A DNA stretch of 64,000 bases from Thiohalocapsa sp964524185 (GCA_964524185.1 CAZGCI010000008.1:1-64000), one strand, 5' to 3'; shown: positions 1 to 8,649, counted from the stretch's first letter. A program made the numbers and translations. The notes: generated from the sequence alone by a model not told the origin.

Positions 1-548
1 ATCTCAGCGGCTTGCGCTAGACTCCTGAGACGAAATCTCAGATGAGACTGGTATAGCAGCAGTCCATCGTCGCTGACGAAAAAGCCTGCACCGGTGCCGA
101 GTTCCGAGTGCAGCGTCACCACCGCGAGGCCGCTGACGTCCAGCGCCGTCCGGGGCGTAAAGCGCATCCGCAACCGCGCCGCCAGGTCGGGAACCGAATC
201 TGGCAGTGGCGATTGTGCCTCGGAGGCGGATGCTGCCGTGTGTGGCGGCGGGGCTTCGGGCGAAGGCGCTGGTGCAGGCGCCGCTCCGGCCTCTGGCTCG
301 GCGCGCTCGCGGCCCGGTGGCTCGGGTAGGTCGAGCTGGGGGGCAGGGAGCTGCGGGGTGGGGAACTCGGACGCATCGAGTTGGGGGGCAGCACGGCCGC
401 CCGGCGGCGGGCGGTCGGTGAACACCCAGTTACCACGTTCGTCACGGTAGCGGTAAATCTCCGCAGCGCCGGCCCACGGCCGCAAGATCACGACGAGCGC
501 GAGCGATGCAGCCAACAGGGCGTGCCGGCGCGCCCTGCGCGTGCTCAT
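1..548 (-). CDS. DUF4124 / trypsin-like serine protease, 3' part missing
   Basis: Open frame running off the left edge; about 182 residues are visible from the ATG at 548. The N-terminus looks like a signal peptide (basic start, hydrophobic stretch ending near AGAAE). It is followed by a DUF4124-type segment (EIYRYRDERGNWVFTDRPP), a long Pro/Ala/Glu-rich linker (about residues 45-130), and then AVVTLHSELGTGAGFFVSDDG. That last segment resembles the first strands of S1C/trypsin-like peptidase domains. The expected catalytic His motif is not recognisable in the last visible residues, so protease function is inferred. Probably exported to the envelope. It diverges from the pilin operon to its right. 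Confidence 0.6.
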   Translation of the reverse strand, partial: MSTRRARRHALLAASLALVVILRPWAGAAEIYRYRDERGNWVFTDRPPPGGRAAPQLDASEFPTPQLPAPQLDLPEPPGRERAEPEAGAAPAPAPSPEAPPPHTAASASEAQSPLPDSVPDLAARLRMRFTPRTALDVSGLAVVTLHSELGTGAGFFVSDDGLLLYQSHLRFRLRSLAQAAE

Positions 549-982
549 TGATCTGGCCTGGCGCTGATCCGCGCCCTCCCCACTCCCCCGGTCTTCATCA
601 CGGCATGGTCCCGTCTTGAGCTGCCTCGTTGACACCAAGCAGGCGCAGCAGAGTGCATTCGCTCACAGTCCGTTGGTCGCGTGAACACCGTTGCCCGTCG
701 GTGTACAGCCCGCGCGACCCGCACTGTTCGCTAACGTGTACACTATAGGCTCAAGCGACGGCAGGGCGGTGCCGTGGTACAGCCGCCACCGCGTCCGGCT
801 TTCGCCTCGGCATGAGCATGTTCGCAGCCAAGAGGGCCAATGCGAGTCGGCCCGGGCGCGGCACCCGGCCCTGGCCCCGATGGAGGGTAAGCCCTTTTGA
901 TCATCACAGTTGCACGCGCACGGCATGCCGAGCAGCCGGATCGGCGGCGGGGCGGGGTGTACCCGTCGCCTGGAGACCGCGC
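549..982. other. Intergenic region upstream of pilV
   Basis: 434 bases between the divergent left-edge gene and the pilin operon. It must hold both promoters. A TTGACA at 629-634 has no convincing -10 partner. A perfect 8-bp palindrome GTGTACAC lies at 736-743, next to a TATA-like stretch (744-747), and could be an operator or part of a promoter. No RNA gene is visible. Confidence 0.3.
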
Positions 983-1456
983 ATGAGGTGGCGTTGCCGA
1001 GACGCCCCCGCCCGCGGCTTCTCGCTGGTGGAAGTGATGGTGACGCTCTTCATCATCGCCGTCGGTGCGCTTGGGATCGCCGGGCTGCAGTTGGCGGCCA
1101 TGCGCAGCAATCACAGCGCCAATCTGCGCTCCCACGCGATTTTAGCGGCTGATGCCCTCGCAGAGCGCATGCGCGCGCACCCCGCCGATTTCGTCGGCGT
1201 CGTCCTCGATACGGATAACCCCGGAGGCCATGCGAGCTTCTCAGACTGGGCGCAGGAGCTTGCCCGCTCCCCGCTGTTGGCGTCGGCTGACAAACCCCTC
1301 GCCGAGCTCGATTGCAGCGACGCGAACGACTGCCGGGCGGGGCATTGCGCCATCACCATCCGCTGGAATGATGCCCGAGCCGAGGACGCCGCGCTGGCCC
1401 AGACCGGGCGGGACGCCGCGGCGCTTGAGCTCCGCCTGTGCACCCGGGTGCCATGA
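983..1456 (+). CDS. pilV: Type IV pilus minor pilin PilV
   Basis: Minor pilin of 157 residues, a component of the priming complex at the tip of type IV pili. It has a class III leader: short basic N-terminus, then prepilin peptidase site ARG|FSLVEVMV with Glu at +5, followed by the hydrophobic N-terminal helix (FIIAVGALGIAGLQ). The ATG at 983 was chosen because GGAG lies at 972-975 and gives a normal-length leader; the same frame is open to 812 but that would add an unlikely extension. First gene of the pilV-pilW-pilX-pilY1-pilE run; its TGA overlaps the pilW ATG. The Cys-containing C-terminal part (CSDANDCRAGHC) may form a disulfide. Confidence 0.88.
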   Translation: MRWRCRDAPARGFSLVEVMVTLFIIAVGALGIAGLQLAAMRSNHSANLRSHAILAADALAERMRAHPADFVGVVLDTDNPGGHASFSDWAQELARSPLLASADKPLAELDCSDANDCRAGHCAITIRWNDARAEDAALAQTGRDAAALELRLCTRVP

Positions 1457-2727
1457 TGCCCCGGCGCTCGGGCAACGTCGCGCCGCTGCACACGCGCTCG
1501 ATGCATTCGGTGGTGCCACCCACCCAGGCCGGCGTCTCGCTCGTGGAGCTGATGGTGGCAGTCGCGCTTGGGGCCGTGGTTGTGCTCAGCCTCGCCCAGA
1601 TACTCGTGACGACCAAAGCGACCTACCTCCGGGAAGAGGAATTTGCGCGGCTGCAGGAGAACGGGCGCATCGCAGCGACGCTCCTCGCCAAGGAGATGCG
1701 CGCGAGCCGCTCCCTGGACTGCAAGAGCCTGGCGATGCACCAGGAGCAAGCCAGTTTGACGGTGAAGGCATGTGATTTGATCGAAGCTAGTTGCACGCTT
1801 GGCGCCCCGAACTATCTGGGCACCGAGCGGGCGTTGGGCTATGACCAGAGCGACGGTCTCACCAATCCGGCCAAGCTCGCTGACCTACCGCGGGGCATTG
1901 CGGAGAGCGTCGCCGAGCGCTACGTGGGCGGTGACATTCTGGTGGTCTGGGGTGTTGAGCCCATGGGCATTGCCATGCAAGGGACTCTCGGTGCCGATGG
2001 CACGGCGGACATTGCGCTCACCCGCACCCCCACGCTCAAGCCCGGCGATTTGGCGCTGCTGTCCAACTGCCACTACGCCCACGTGTTCCAGGCCAGTGAC
2101 GTCCGCGCAAACAGCGTTGCGCACGGCGGCGAAGCCAATGCGGTGTCGCACATGCGCGCGGGGGCGGGCTATGCAGGGCCGGCGCCTTACAACCGCAATG
2201 ACGCCGATCCGCGGGCGAGCTTGTACCCCTTCGTCTACCGCGTGTTCTACGTCTGCTGCGTGCGCGATGGCTCGCTGGGGCGCGGCAGCACGCGCAATCG
2301 CTGCCAGCCGGCAAGCGCAACCTATCAGCCACAGGACCATCGCCCGGCCCTGTGCGTGTACGACAGGCAGTTCGCCGCCAGCCAGCGCAACCAGGTGCTC
2401 GTGCCCAACGTCGCCGACATGCGCGTGACCTTCAGCGGCGACGCAGACGGCGACGGTAAGCTCGACTTCATGGGCGAAAACGCCGCGCTGGTGCAGGCAG
2501 CCGCCCGTTGGGCAGCCGTGCGGTCGGTGGCCGTGGAATTGTTACTGAGCACCGAGGCGGACAACACCGCCGGCCAGCCGAGTGTGCCCACCGCCGCAGA
2601 CTGGCCGCCGGCGGCTGATGCTGCGGACCGGCTGGGCGCCGATTACCCAGCCGATAGCCGGCTCTATCAGCGCTTCCGCCTGGACGTGGCGCTGCGCTCT
2701 GCGAGCCCCTGGGCCGTGGTGCCATGA
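1453..2727 (+). CDS. pilW: Type IV pilus minor pilin PilW
   Basis: Minor pilin of about 424 residues with a type III signal: QAG|VSLVELMVA and a hydrophobic helix (VALGAVVVLSLAQILV). The large C-terminal domain is typical of PilW, one of the pilus-tip priming subunits. The ATG at 1453 overlaps the pilV stop (ATGA), which suggests translational coupling; a GTG at 1438 is an alternative. Several cysteines occur in the globular domain, including a CC pair (YVCCVRDG) near residue 270. The gene overlaps pilX by four bases. Confidence 0.88.
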   Translation: MMPRRSGNVAPLHTRSMHSVVPPTQAGVSLVELMVAVALGAVVVLSLAQILVTTKATYLREEEFARLQENGRIAATLLAKEMRASRSLDCKSLAMHQEQASLTVKACDLIEASCTLGAPNYLGTERALGYDQSDGLTNPAKLADLPRGIAESVAERYVGGDILVVWGVEPMGIAMQGTLGADGTADIALTRTPTLKPGDLALLSNCHYAHVFQASDVRANSVAHGGEANAVSHMRAGAGYAGPAPYNRNDADPRASLYPFVYRVFYVCCVRDGSLGRGSTRNRCQPASATYQPQDHRPALCVYDRQFAASQRNQVLVPNVADMRVTFSGDADGDGKLDFMGENAALVQAAARWAAVRSVAVELLLSTEADNTAGQPSVPTAADWPPAADAADRLGADYPADSRLYQRFRLDVALRSASPWAVVP

Positions 2728-3404
2728 GGGCCAAAGCGCGCCACCGCTCCGCCGTTAAGCGCGCACAACCCAGGAGCAGTGGCCGGCGTGAGCAGCAGGG
2801 TGTGATCCTCGTCGTCGGCCTCGTGATCCTATTGGTGGTCACCATGCTCGGTATCAGCGGCCAGCAGAGTACCGTCTTGCAGGAGCGCCTGGCGGGCAAC
2901 CTACGACAGAACACCATGGCCCTGCAGGCGGCCGAGGCGGGCCTCCAGGTGGGCCTCGCGTATCTCGAGGCGCAGAACCTACCCTTAAGCGCCACCGACG
3001 CAGGCAGCAACCACGTCTGGACATCCTGCACCGTCGACGATGCGGCCCGCATGGGCGAGGACGCGGCAGCGGCGGATCGTTGCACACGCTTCGACGCGGT
3101 GCTTGCGAACTGGCGCCAAGACCCCGCCGCACTCACCGCGGGCGTTGCCTACGCCGACCTCGTCGCGGCGCTCAATGGCCTCTCCAGCGGACCGGCAGGC
3201 GGAGCCGCCGCCATTCCCGGTGTCATTGCTCAGCCGCGGATCTACATCGAAGCGCGGGGCGAGGCCGTTTCCCCGGATGCCCAGGCCAACGCCTTTGGCC
3301 AGCTGATCACCCATTACTACACGGTCACCAGCGTCGGCTTCGGCGCCACCGCGCAGGCCCGCGCTATCGTTCAGTCGACCATTGCCAAGCAGGTGCACCA
3401 ATGA
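2724..3404 (+). CDS. pilX: Type IV pilus assembly protein PilX
   Basis: 226-residue minor pilin of the PilX family. It has a basic leader, Gly before VILVVGLVILLVVTMLGISG, and the conserved region QQSTVLQERLAGN with ALQAAEAGL that marks PilX/PilX_N. Like other PilX proteins it lacks the Glu5 of major pilins. Overlaps pilW (ATGA at 2724) and pilY1 (ATGA at 3401), so it belongs to one tightly coupled transcript. Confidence 0.88.
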   Translation: MRAKARHRSAVKRAQPRSSGRREQQGVILVVGLVILLVVTMLGISGQQSTVLQERLAGNLRQNTMALQAAEAGLQVGLAYLEAQNLPLSATDAGSNHVWTSCTVDDAARMGEDAAAADRCTRFDAVLANWRQDPAALTAGVAYADLVAALNGLSSGPAGGAAAIPGVIAQPRIYIEARGEAVSPDAQANAFGQLITHYYTVTSVGFGATAQARAIVQSTIAKQVHQ

Positions 3405-5785
3405 ACGCCCGTAGGAGGCTTGGCGGGCTGGCGCACGCCAAGCCGCGAAGCGGCAGGGCGCTGCCATCGGCTGGCCGGCGACTGCAGGTCGTGTTGCTCG
3501 CGGCGGGTCTGTGCGGGCTGACCCACCTCGCGACTGGGTCGGAATTGCCTGACGTCATTCCGCCGTGGCTCTCGCAGGTTGCACCGGGGGGCTCCGCGGT
3601 GCCGGTGGCCGTGAGCGTAGGTCGGCTGAGCGATGGCAGCCGCATCTACCAGGCCGTGACCAATGTCCAGGACTGGAGTGGCGAGATCCGAGTGTTGCGC
3701 CTGTCACAGGGCCTTGGCACCGGCCCTTGTCCCGATCAGCCGCAAGGCAGCGTGTGCGACGATCCGCGCAGTCCCTACCAGACGACGCGGGCGGAGGGGG
3801 CCTTTCCGGCCTGGGACCGACGCAGGCTCTTCACCCTGGCGGACGGCCGTCCTGTGCGCTTTGACTCGACCTCGCTCTGGGGTGGGCTGTCGACCGCGCA
3901 GCAGCAGGCCCTCATGGGCTGTGTGCCCGTTGGGGTGGTTGACAGCGACGACTGCCAAGCACCCGGCGACCTGCCCGCCACCAACCCGCTCCGCGAGCTG
4001 GCAGAAGATCGCGTCGACTGGCTTCGCGGTCGCGCAGACCCTGGGGGCGAGCTCCGCTCGCGCGCGACGCTCCTGGGCGACATGCTCCGCAGCGCGCCCG
4101 TCGTGGTGGGACCGCCGAGACAGTTGTTTCAGAGCCCGGACTACCAGGCCTTCCAGCGCTCACCGGCGCAGGATCGCAAGACGATGGTCTACGTGGGCGC
4201 CAACGATGGCATGCTGCATGCCTTCAACGCCGATTCGCCCGCAGGAAGGCTAGAAGAGGTCTTCGCCTACGTCCCGCAGGCCGTTTATCGGAACCTCGCG
4301 GCGTTGCCGGAGCCGACCTATGGCGGCGCCGGAGCAACGGCGAACAAGGCATTCGTCGACGGGCCCATCAGCTACTCCGATGCCAGACTGGGTGCGGCCG
4401 GCGGTGCATCCGACTGGCGGTCCGTGCTCGTGGGTAGTTTCGGTATGGGCGCGCAAGGTGTCTATGCCCTCGATGTCACCGACCCGGACGCGCTCCGTGC
4501 CGAGGACGTGGTGCTGTGGGAATTCACCGATGCATCCGGCGCCGACGCTGACGGCGGTGCCCTCGATGGTCGCGACATGGGTTACAGCCTTTCGCAGCCG
4601 GCCATTGTTCGCATCGGCAACGAGCCGGTATGGACCGCCCTCATCGGTAACGGCTACGGCAACACGGAGGTCCGCGCCGACGAAGATCCAGACGCCTGCC
4701 GCCAGCTCGGCGGTGATGCGGGCAACTGCACCGTCAGCCAGAGCGGTAATGCCGTGCTCTATGTGCTCGCTATCGGCGCGGCTGAGGTGGATCGTGTCTA
4801 TGCGCGCATGGACACGGGCGCGGGCGTCGACCAAGACCCTGCGCGGCTTGGCCGCGCCAATGGCCTATCGGAAGTGTCCACGTTGGATGAGGACGGCGAC
4901 CTTATCGCCGATCGGGCCTACGCTGGTGATTTGTTCGGTCACCTGTGGCGCTTCGATCTGGCCGACACCAAGCAGCCGCCGCAGCTGATGTTTCGCGCCC
5001 GGGACGACCAAGGCAACCCGCAGCCAATCACCACGCGTGTCGTCTTCACGCGGCACCCGAATGGCGGCTATATGCTGCTCTTCGGGACGGGCAAGCTCGT
5101 CAACGCACAGGACACACAAGATGTCGGCATGCAAAGCTTCTATGGCATCTGGGACGATGGCGGCGCAGTGCACGGGAATACCGTACCGACCCGCGGCGAC
5201 AACCTGCTCGAACATGCGTTCGTCGGCGTTGCCGAGGTCACCAACAGCAGTGGCACACGCGTAAGCCGCGCCCGGATCAGCACCGCGGAGCCCCGATCGA
5301 AACCGACGGGGCCCGTCCGCGGTTGGTACATCGACCTTGCCTTGTCAACGGACCCCGATACCAGCGGCGGCTGTGAGGGGTCCGAACGCGTGGTCGTGAA
5401 CCCGCAGGTCCGCGAGGGTCGCGTGGTGTTCGTGTCCACGATTCCAGTCGGCGGCTGCGGTGCAGGCGGCGCGAGCTGGATCAATGCCCTCGATGCCATC
5501 AACGGATCACGACCGGCGGCGACCCCTTTCGACTTCAATCGCGATGGCAACGTCGACGCGCATGATCTGCTGACGGTGGTCACGCAGGAGGGGACCAGCG
5601 AGCAGCAGGTCGGCAGCAGCGCGCAACTGCTCGCCGACACCGGTGCCAGCATCCACTCCGCACCCGTGCTGCTCGAACCCGGTGGCGGCGAGGCCATGAA
5701 CGTCTTCTCAGACACCGCAGGCGATCTGATACAACTGGAGGAGCCCAAGGCCCATGGCTGGCGGACCTGGCTACAAATCGAGTAA
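3401..5785 (+). CDS. pilY1: PilY1-type pilus tip protein, short form without vWA domain
   Basis: 794 residues with a signal peptide (LQVVLLAAGLCGLTHLATGS). PilY1 is the calcium-regulated, tip-associated adhesin and extension factor of type IV pili. Most of this protein is the C-terminal beta-propeller of PilY1: RKTMVYVGANDGMLHAFNA, GSFGMGAQGVYALDVT and AGDLFGHLWRFDL. A Ca-binding loop DEDGDLIAD lies at residues 496-504, just before AGDLFG as in Pseudomonas PilY1. A second EF-hand-like loop DFNRDGNVD starts at residue 711. Typical PilY1 proteins exceed 1000 residues and carry an N-terminal von Willebrand A-like domain; this one enters the pre-propeller region directly. The start at 3401 overlaps the pilX stop. 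Confidence 0.87.
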   Translation: MNARRRLGGLAHAKPRSGRALPSAGRRLQVVLLAAGLCGLTHLATGSELPDVIPPWLSQVAPGGSAVPVAVSVGRLSDGSRIYQAVTNVQDWSGEIRVLRLSQGLGTGPCPDQPQGSVCDDPRSPYQTTRAEGAFPAWDRRRLFTLADGRPVRFDSTSLWGGLSTAQQQALMGCVPVGVVDSDDCQAPGDLPATNPLRELAEDRVDWLRGRADPGGELRSRATLLGDMLRSAPVVVGPPRQLFQSPDYQAFQRSPAQDRKTMVYVGANDGMLHAFNADSPAGRLEEVFAYVPQAVYRNLAALPEPTYGGAGATANKAFVDGPISYSDARLGAAGGASDWRSVLVGSFGMGAQGVYALDVTDPDALRAEDVVLWEFTDASGADADGGALDGRDMGYSLSQPAIVRIGNEPVWTALIGNGYGNTEVRADEDPDACRQLGGDAGNCTVSQSGNAVLYVLAIGAAEVDRVYARMDTGAGVDQDPARLGRANGLSEVSTLDEDGDLIADRAYAGDLFGHLWRFDLADTKQPPQLMFRARDDQGNPQPITTRVVFTRHPNGGYMLLFGTGKLVNAQDTQDVGMQSFYGIWDDGGAVHGNTVPTRGDNLLEHAFVGVAEVTNSSGTRVSRARISTAEPRSKPTGPVRGWYIDLALSTDPDTSGGCEGSERVVVNPQVREGRVVFVSTIPVGGCGAGGASWINALDAINGSRPAATPFDFNRDGNVDAHDLLTVVTQEGTSEQQVGSSAQLLADTGASIHSAPVLLEPGGGEAMNVFSDTAGDLIQLEEPKAHGWRTWLQIE

Positions 5786-6287
5786 CGGGGCTGCGCGAGT
5801 CCCCGCGGTCGAAGTATGCGGCAGCTGCAGGGCAGGCGTAGACGCACGCCGGGGTATGACCCTGGTCGAATTGCTCGTGGTCGTCGCCATCGTCGGCATC
5901 CTCGCCGCCGTTGCTTATCCAATCTATCAGGAGCAGGTCCGCAGCGGCCGCCGGGCCGTCGCTCAGTCAGAGCTCATGCGCATCGCGCAGTTCATGGAGC
6001 GTCTCTACACGGAAACCGGCTGCTACAACCCGGGCACGGACAATGATTGCAGTACCACTGGCGATGCTGCAGCCCCCAGTATCGCCACGAACGCCGCCCA
6101 CTACAGCGTCAGCTTTCCGGGCTCGGGCAACCCCACCGCCGACGCGTTCACACTGCGGGCGACGCCGACGGGTGCTCAGGCGGGTGACGGGTTCCTGGAG
6201 ATCAACGCGCTGGGCCAACGCTTTTGGGACAAGAATGACGACGGTGACGTCGACGGCGCCGGCGAGGACAGCTGGGATCGGCGCTAA
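5754..6287 (+). CDS. pilE: Type IV pilin-like protein PilE
   Basis: 177-residue prepilin. The cleavage site RRG|MTLVELLVVVAIVGILAAVAYP is typical of PilE-type minor pilins. The only in-frame start before the cleavage site is the ATG at 5754, inside the end of pilY1 (32-base overlap), which gives an unusually long leader of about 34 residues with two cysteines. The C-terminus has an acidic loop DKNDDGDVDGAGED resembling an EF-hand calcium site; related PilE proteins often end in a similar GW-D-N-D-G segment. Last gene of the minor pilin operon. Confidence 0.85.
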   Translation: MAGGPGYKSSNGAARVPAVEVCGSCRAGVDARRGMTLVELLVVVAIVGILAAVAYPIYQEQVRSGRRAVAQSELMRIAQFMERLYTETGCYNPGTDNDCSTTGDAAAPSIATNAAHYSVSFPGSGNPTADAFTLRATPTGAQAGDGFLEINALGQRFWDKNDDGDVDGAGEDSWDRR

Positions 6288-6318
6288 GGGGCTGGCCGCC
6301 AATAACCTGTGCAGATTG

Positions 6319-6351
6319 CGCCGCAATTGCGTTCGCTTTCGCGAAGCGGCG
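6319..6351 (+). terminator. Possible hairpin after the pilin operon
   Basis: CGCCGC (6319-6324) pairs with GCGGCG (6346-6351), and an inner TTCGC/GCGAA stem sits inside it. No T-tract follows, so an intrinsic terminator is only a possibility. Confidence 0.3.
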
Positions 6352-6476
6352 AGGGGCGTATAGCCGGGCTATGTAAGCATCGCCGCGACAAAGAAAGCGG
6401 GCGAAAGTGCAAGCAGGGTGTGCAGCTTAGTTGCGGACGGTCCCTAAAGCGGCGGCTAGCATCCCCGCCGGCACCC

Positions 6477-6791
6477 TCAGCGCTTCACCGTACCGATGCG
6501 CGCCTGCACGGATTCGATCTTGCCCGCCATCCGCGCATCCTGGCCGTGTCGGATGTCGAGCTTGATCGTTGAGTAGAGACGCCGGCAGCCCAAATCGTCC
6601 AATACGGCAGCTGCGCGCTCCACCAGCGCCAAGGCCTCGCCGAGCGTTGCGGTCTCGATGACAGTTCCCATGGGTGTGAGGCGGTAGTCCAGGCCGGATG
6701 CTCGGATCAACCGGATAACCTCGCTGACCTGGGCGCCGACACTCTCACCCTGGTCGGTGGGGAAGATGCTGAACTCCATCAGGACAGACAT
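6477..6791 (-). CDS. MTH1187/YkoF-type thiamine-binding family protein
   Basis: 104 residues of the UPF0045/MTH1187 family, small alpha-beta proteins thought to bind thiamine or its precursors. The sequence starts MSVLMEFSIFPTDQGESVGA and contains the family's YRLTPMGTVIE block and C-terminal IKLDIRHG. The start at 6791 is supported by GGAGG five bases upstream; the frame continues further upstream without an initiation signal. Cytoplasmic. Downstream of two small same-strand genes, but separated from them by about 110 bases. Confidence 0.8.
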   Translation of the reverse strand: MSVLMEFSIFPTDQGESVGAQVSEVIRLIRASGLDYRLTPMGTVIETATLGEALALVERAAAVLDDLGCRRLYSTIKLDIRHGQDARMAGKIESVQARIGTVKR

Positions 6792-6902
6792 GGGATCCTC
6801 CAACGGCGGCTTGGTTGGCTGCGGACGGCTGGCGGGTATGTCGCCCGTTTCGGTTCCGGGCATCGGATCCGGGGCACCGGTTTGCGGGCTAAGGGCCGCA
6901 AC

Positions 6903-7385
6903 TCAAAACTGCAGCAGGGCGGTGGCGAAGAGCAGAATGAGGCCAAGAATGCCCACCCAATCGAAGAGGCGTCGCCAGCGCCGATGCTTGTGGTGCAAGC
7001 GCTCCGTGGCATCCGCAAGCGCCGGGCTGCCTGCCAGGGCGGGAGAAAGGTAGGTGCGATAGTGTTGTAGCTCGATTGCGTCGAGGGCCGCTGCGGCTTC
7101 CACCATGTCCGCGCGGTAAGCGCGCATGTCCACGTCCAAGAGCCGATGGCGTAGGTCCGTGTGGAAGTGCATCGACGCCGCGTCTAGGTCATAAAAGTAC
7201 GCGACGATGCCGACTTGGTCGGGCGCTGCAGGGGCTATTGCGGCCTCGTGCAGGCAGACCGCTTCGGGCACGTTGCCGCAAGGCGTCAGGTAAAGGTAGC
7301 CGGCGCGCATCAGCTCCGAAGTCGACAACTGCCCTCGGGCAACGGGGCTGGCCCCTCGAGGCGCAGCCCACCAGCCCGGATACAT
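6903..7385 (-). CDS. Hypothetical protein with C-terminal membrane anchor
   Basis: 160 residues, not recognised. The visible layout is a soluble N-terminal part, a middle helix-prone region (DMVEAAAALDAIELQHYRTY), and a basic patch (HHKHRRWRRL) followed by a single C-terminal hydrophobic segment (FDWVGILGLILLFATALLQF). This suggests a tail-anchored membrane protein. Only 14 bases separate it from the small gene ending at 7400, so the two may be co-transcribed. The start is uncertain: there is no clear ribosome-binding site at 7385 and a Met about 25 codons later is possible. Confidence 0.5.
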   Translation of the reverse strand: MYPGWWAAPRGASPVARGQLSTSELMRAGYLYLTPCGNVPEAVCLHEAAIAPAAPDQVGIVAYFYDLDAASMHFHTDLRHRLLDVDMRAYRADMVEAAAALDAIELQHYRTYLSPALAGSPALADATERLHHKHRRWRRLFDWVGILGLILLFATALLQF

Positions 7386-7399
7386 GTTTCAGAACGCCG

Positions 7400-7588
7400 C
7401 TAGGCGGCTCTCGCCTCAGACTCCCAGTTGGCGATGCGGATCAGTTCCACAATGCCGCGTGCGAGTGGTAGCGGTTCCTTCGGGTCATAGCCCTTGCCCT
7501 TGGACCACGCCTCTTCGGCCTCGGTTGCCACTCCTTGCAGGCCCTGGCGGCACAGCTCCCAAACGGCTTTGTCTTGATGGATTGTCAT
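7400..7588 (-). CDS. Small hypothetical protein, 62 residues
   Basis: Short acidic-basic protein (MTIHQDKAVWELCRQGLQG...). The start is supported by GGGAG a few bases upstream. No recognised domain and no membrane segment; predicted to be mostly helical. Probably translated together with the tail-anchored protein that follows after 14 bases. Confidence 0.5.
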   Translation of the reverse strand: MTIHQDKAVWELCRQGLQGVATEAEEAWSKGKGYDPKEPLPLARGIVELIRIANWESEARAA

Positions 7589-8047
7589 GTTACTGCTCCC
7601 GATTGATGCTGGTTGCCGGGGTCGTTCTGTTGCACATTAGATACAGGTTGCGAAGCCGGCGGTATTGCGGGACGATCAGGCGCCGCTAACATTCGAAGAC
7701 CTGCGCGGCGTCATTGAACTCGTAAATTGGTGTCTGTGCCTTATCGTTTTCAATAGCTTAAGAAACTGGGTCGTTCAGATCGCCTAGATCAACTGCGCCG
7801 TGCGCGGTCGTTCCGCGATCCGCCGATGCCGTCTGTGGCACCGCTCACCGTCGCTTGTAGGCCACGCTTTGAGCATAGTCCACCACGGTGAACCGGCAAT
7901 AGGTGAATACCATGTCCCCCGTCGGCGATGACCCCGTAGGGACCCGGAACGACGCCAAAGCGCCGACCCTAACAACCCCCACCAGGCCGCCGGTAAAGCA
8001 CGCCGGGCGTTGAATCGGGCGCCTCGGGGCAATAACTTTCGCTCACC
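7589..8047. other. Intergenic, no gene seen
   Basis: 459 bases between divergent genes. No convincing coding frame, RNA gene or tandem repeat. It is visibly more AT-rich than its surroundings around 7600-7760, consistent with promoters for both sides. Confidence 0.3.
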
Positions 8048-8467
8048 ATGGTTTTGGGAGCTGTAACACACGTGAATTCTTCAGCCGTTCCGTCTGGGCT
8101 CGTGCTCATGGGCGTCGTGCTCGCCGGCGTCGCCTTCTCGTTCGCGGCCGCCATCGTGCCGCACTTCGACTCCGCCCACCGCCTGCTGGCGCTGCCGTTT
8201 GGGGTTGGTGTTGCCCTCTACGGCATCTACGGTGTCGTGGCGTCCCTCGTGCCGCAGGCGCTGGGTGACCGCTTGGGCCTGCGCGTGCTTGGGCTGCACG
8301 TGGTCATGGGCGTCTTGCTGCGGGCGTCCATTGACCCACGCATGGTCGAGGGTTGGCTGTCGCTGGTGCCGACCTTGTTGATCGCCTACATGCTGGCGGA
8401 CGTCTACCTGCGGCGCGCTCAGGCGGGCGGCGGCGACAGCAACGGCGGCGACTCGGCAACACCCTGA
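8048..8467 (+). CDS. Small integral membrane protein
   Basis: 139 residues with four hydrophobic segments (about residues 17-40, 48-70, 78-97 and 105-122) and a polar, Gly/Asp-rich C-terminal tail. It looks like an inner-membrane protein; no family recognised. The start could be an internal Met about 20 codons later (LMGVVLAG). Followed at once by copy A of the dispersed hairpin repeat. Confidence 0.55.
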   Translation: MVLGAVTHVNSSAVPSGLVLMGVVLAGVAFSFAAAIVPHFDSAHRLLALPFGVGVALYGIYGVVASLVPQALGDRLGLRVLGLHVVMGVLLRASIDPRMVEGWLSLVPTLLIAYMLADVYLRRAQAGGGDSNGGDSATP

Positions 8468-8472
8468 GTGAC

Positions 8473-8629
8473 CGTTCAGAAACAACATGAACATGGCCGC
8501 AGACGGAAACAAACTACGAAAACCGCGAATTACGCGAAAGTCATCCGGATATCGCGCGCATCTCCGGACGTTTCGCGCTTTTCGCGTGTTTCGTAGTGAC
8601 GAGTCGATGGACCGCTTGTTGTTGACTCG
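8473..8629 (+). repeat. Dispersed hairpin repeat, copy A
   Basis: About 157 bases shared with 44439-44596 (same strand) and 18125-18284 (opposite strand). The core at 8514-8596 is a long interrupted stem. CTACGAAA, CGCGAA, CGCGAAA and TCCGGA on the left arm pair in order with TCCGGA, TTTCGCG, TTCGCG and TTTCGTAG on the right arm. A conserved unpaired flank (TTCAGAAAC-ACATGAA plus CGCAGACGGAA) precedes the stem, and CGCTTGTT-TTGACTCG follows it. No transposase is nearby. Confidence 0.85.
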
Positions 8630-8649
8630 TTGCTAAGGTGATTTCTGTC

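Noticed and set aside
629..657. TTGACA as promoter for the pilin operon
   Set aside because: No -10 hexamer at usable distance.
812..982. N-terminal extension of pilV
   Set aside because: Gives a long Arg-rich leader before the prepilin site; ATG at 983 has GGAG and a normal leader.
3080..3400. Extension of pilY1 into pilX
   Set aside because: Lies entirely in another frame of pilX; the signal peptide and ATGA overlap support 3401.
8081..8512. Conserved short peptide MFPSA...MFMLFLN on one strand of the dispersed repeat
   Set aside because: Appears in the flank of two copies, but frames diverge after the conserved DNA and copy C differs; better explained by DNA or RNA conservation.
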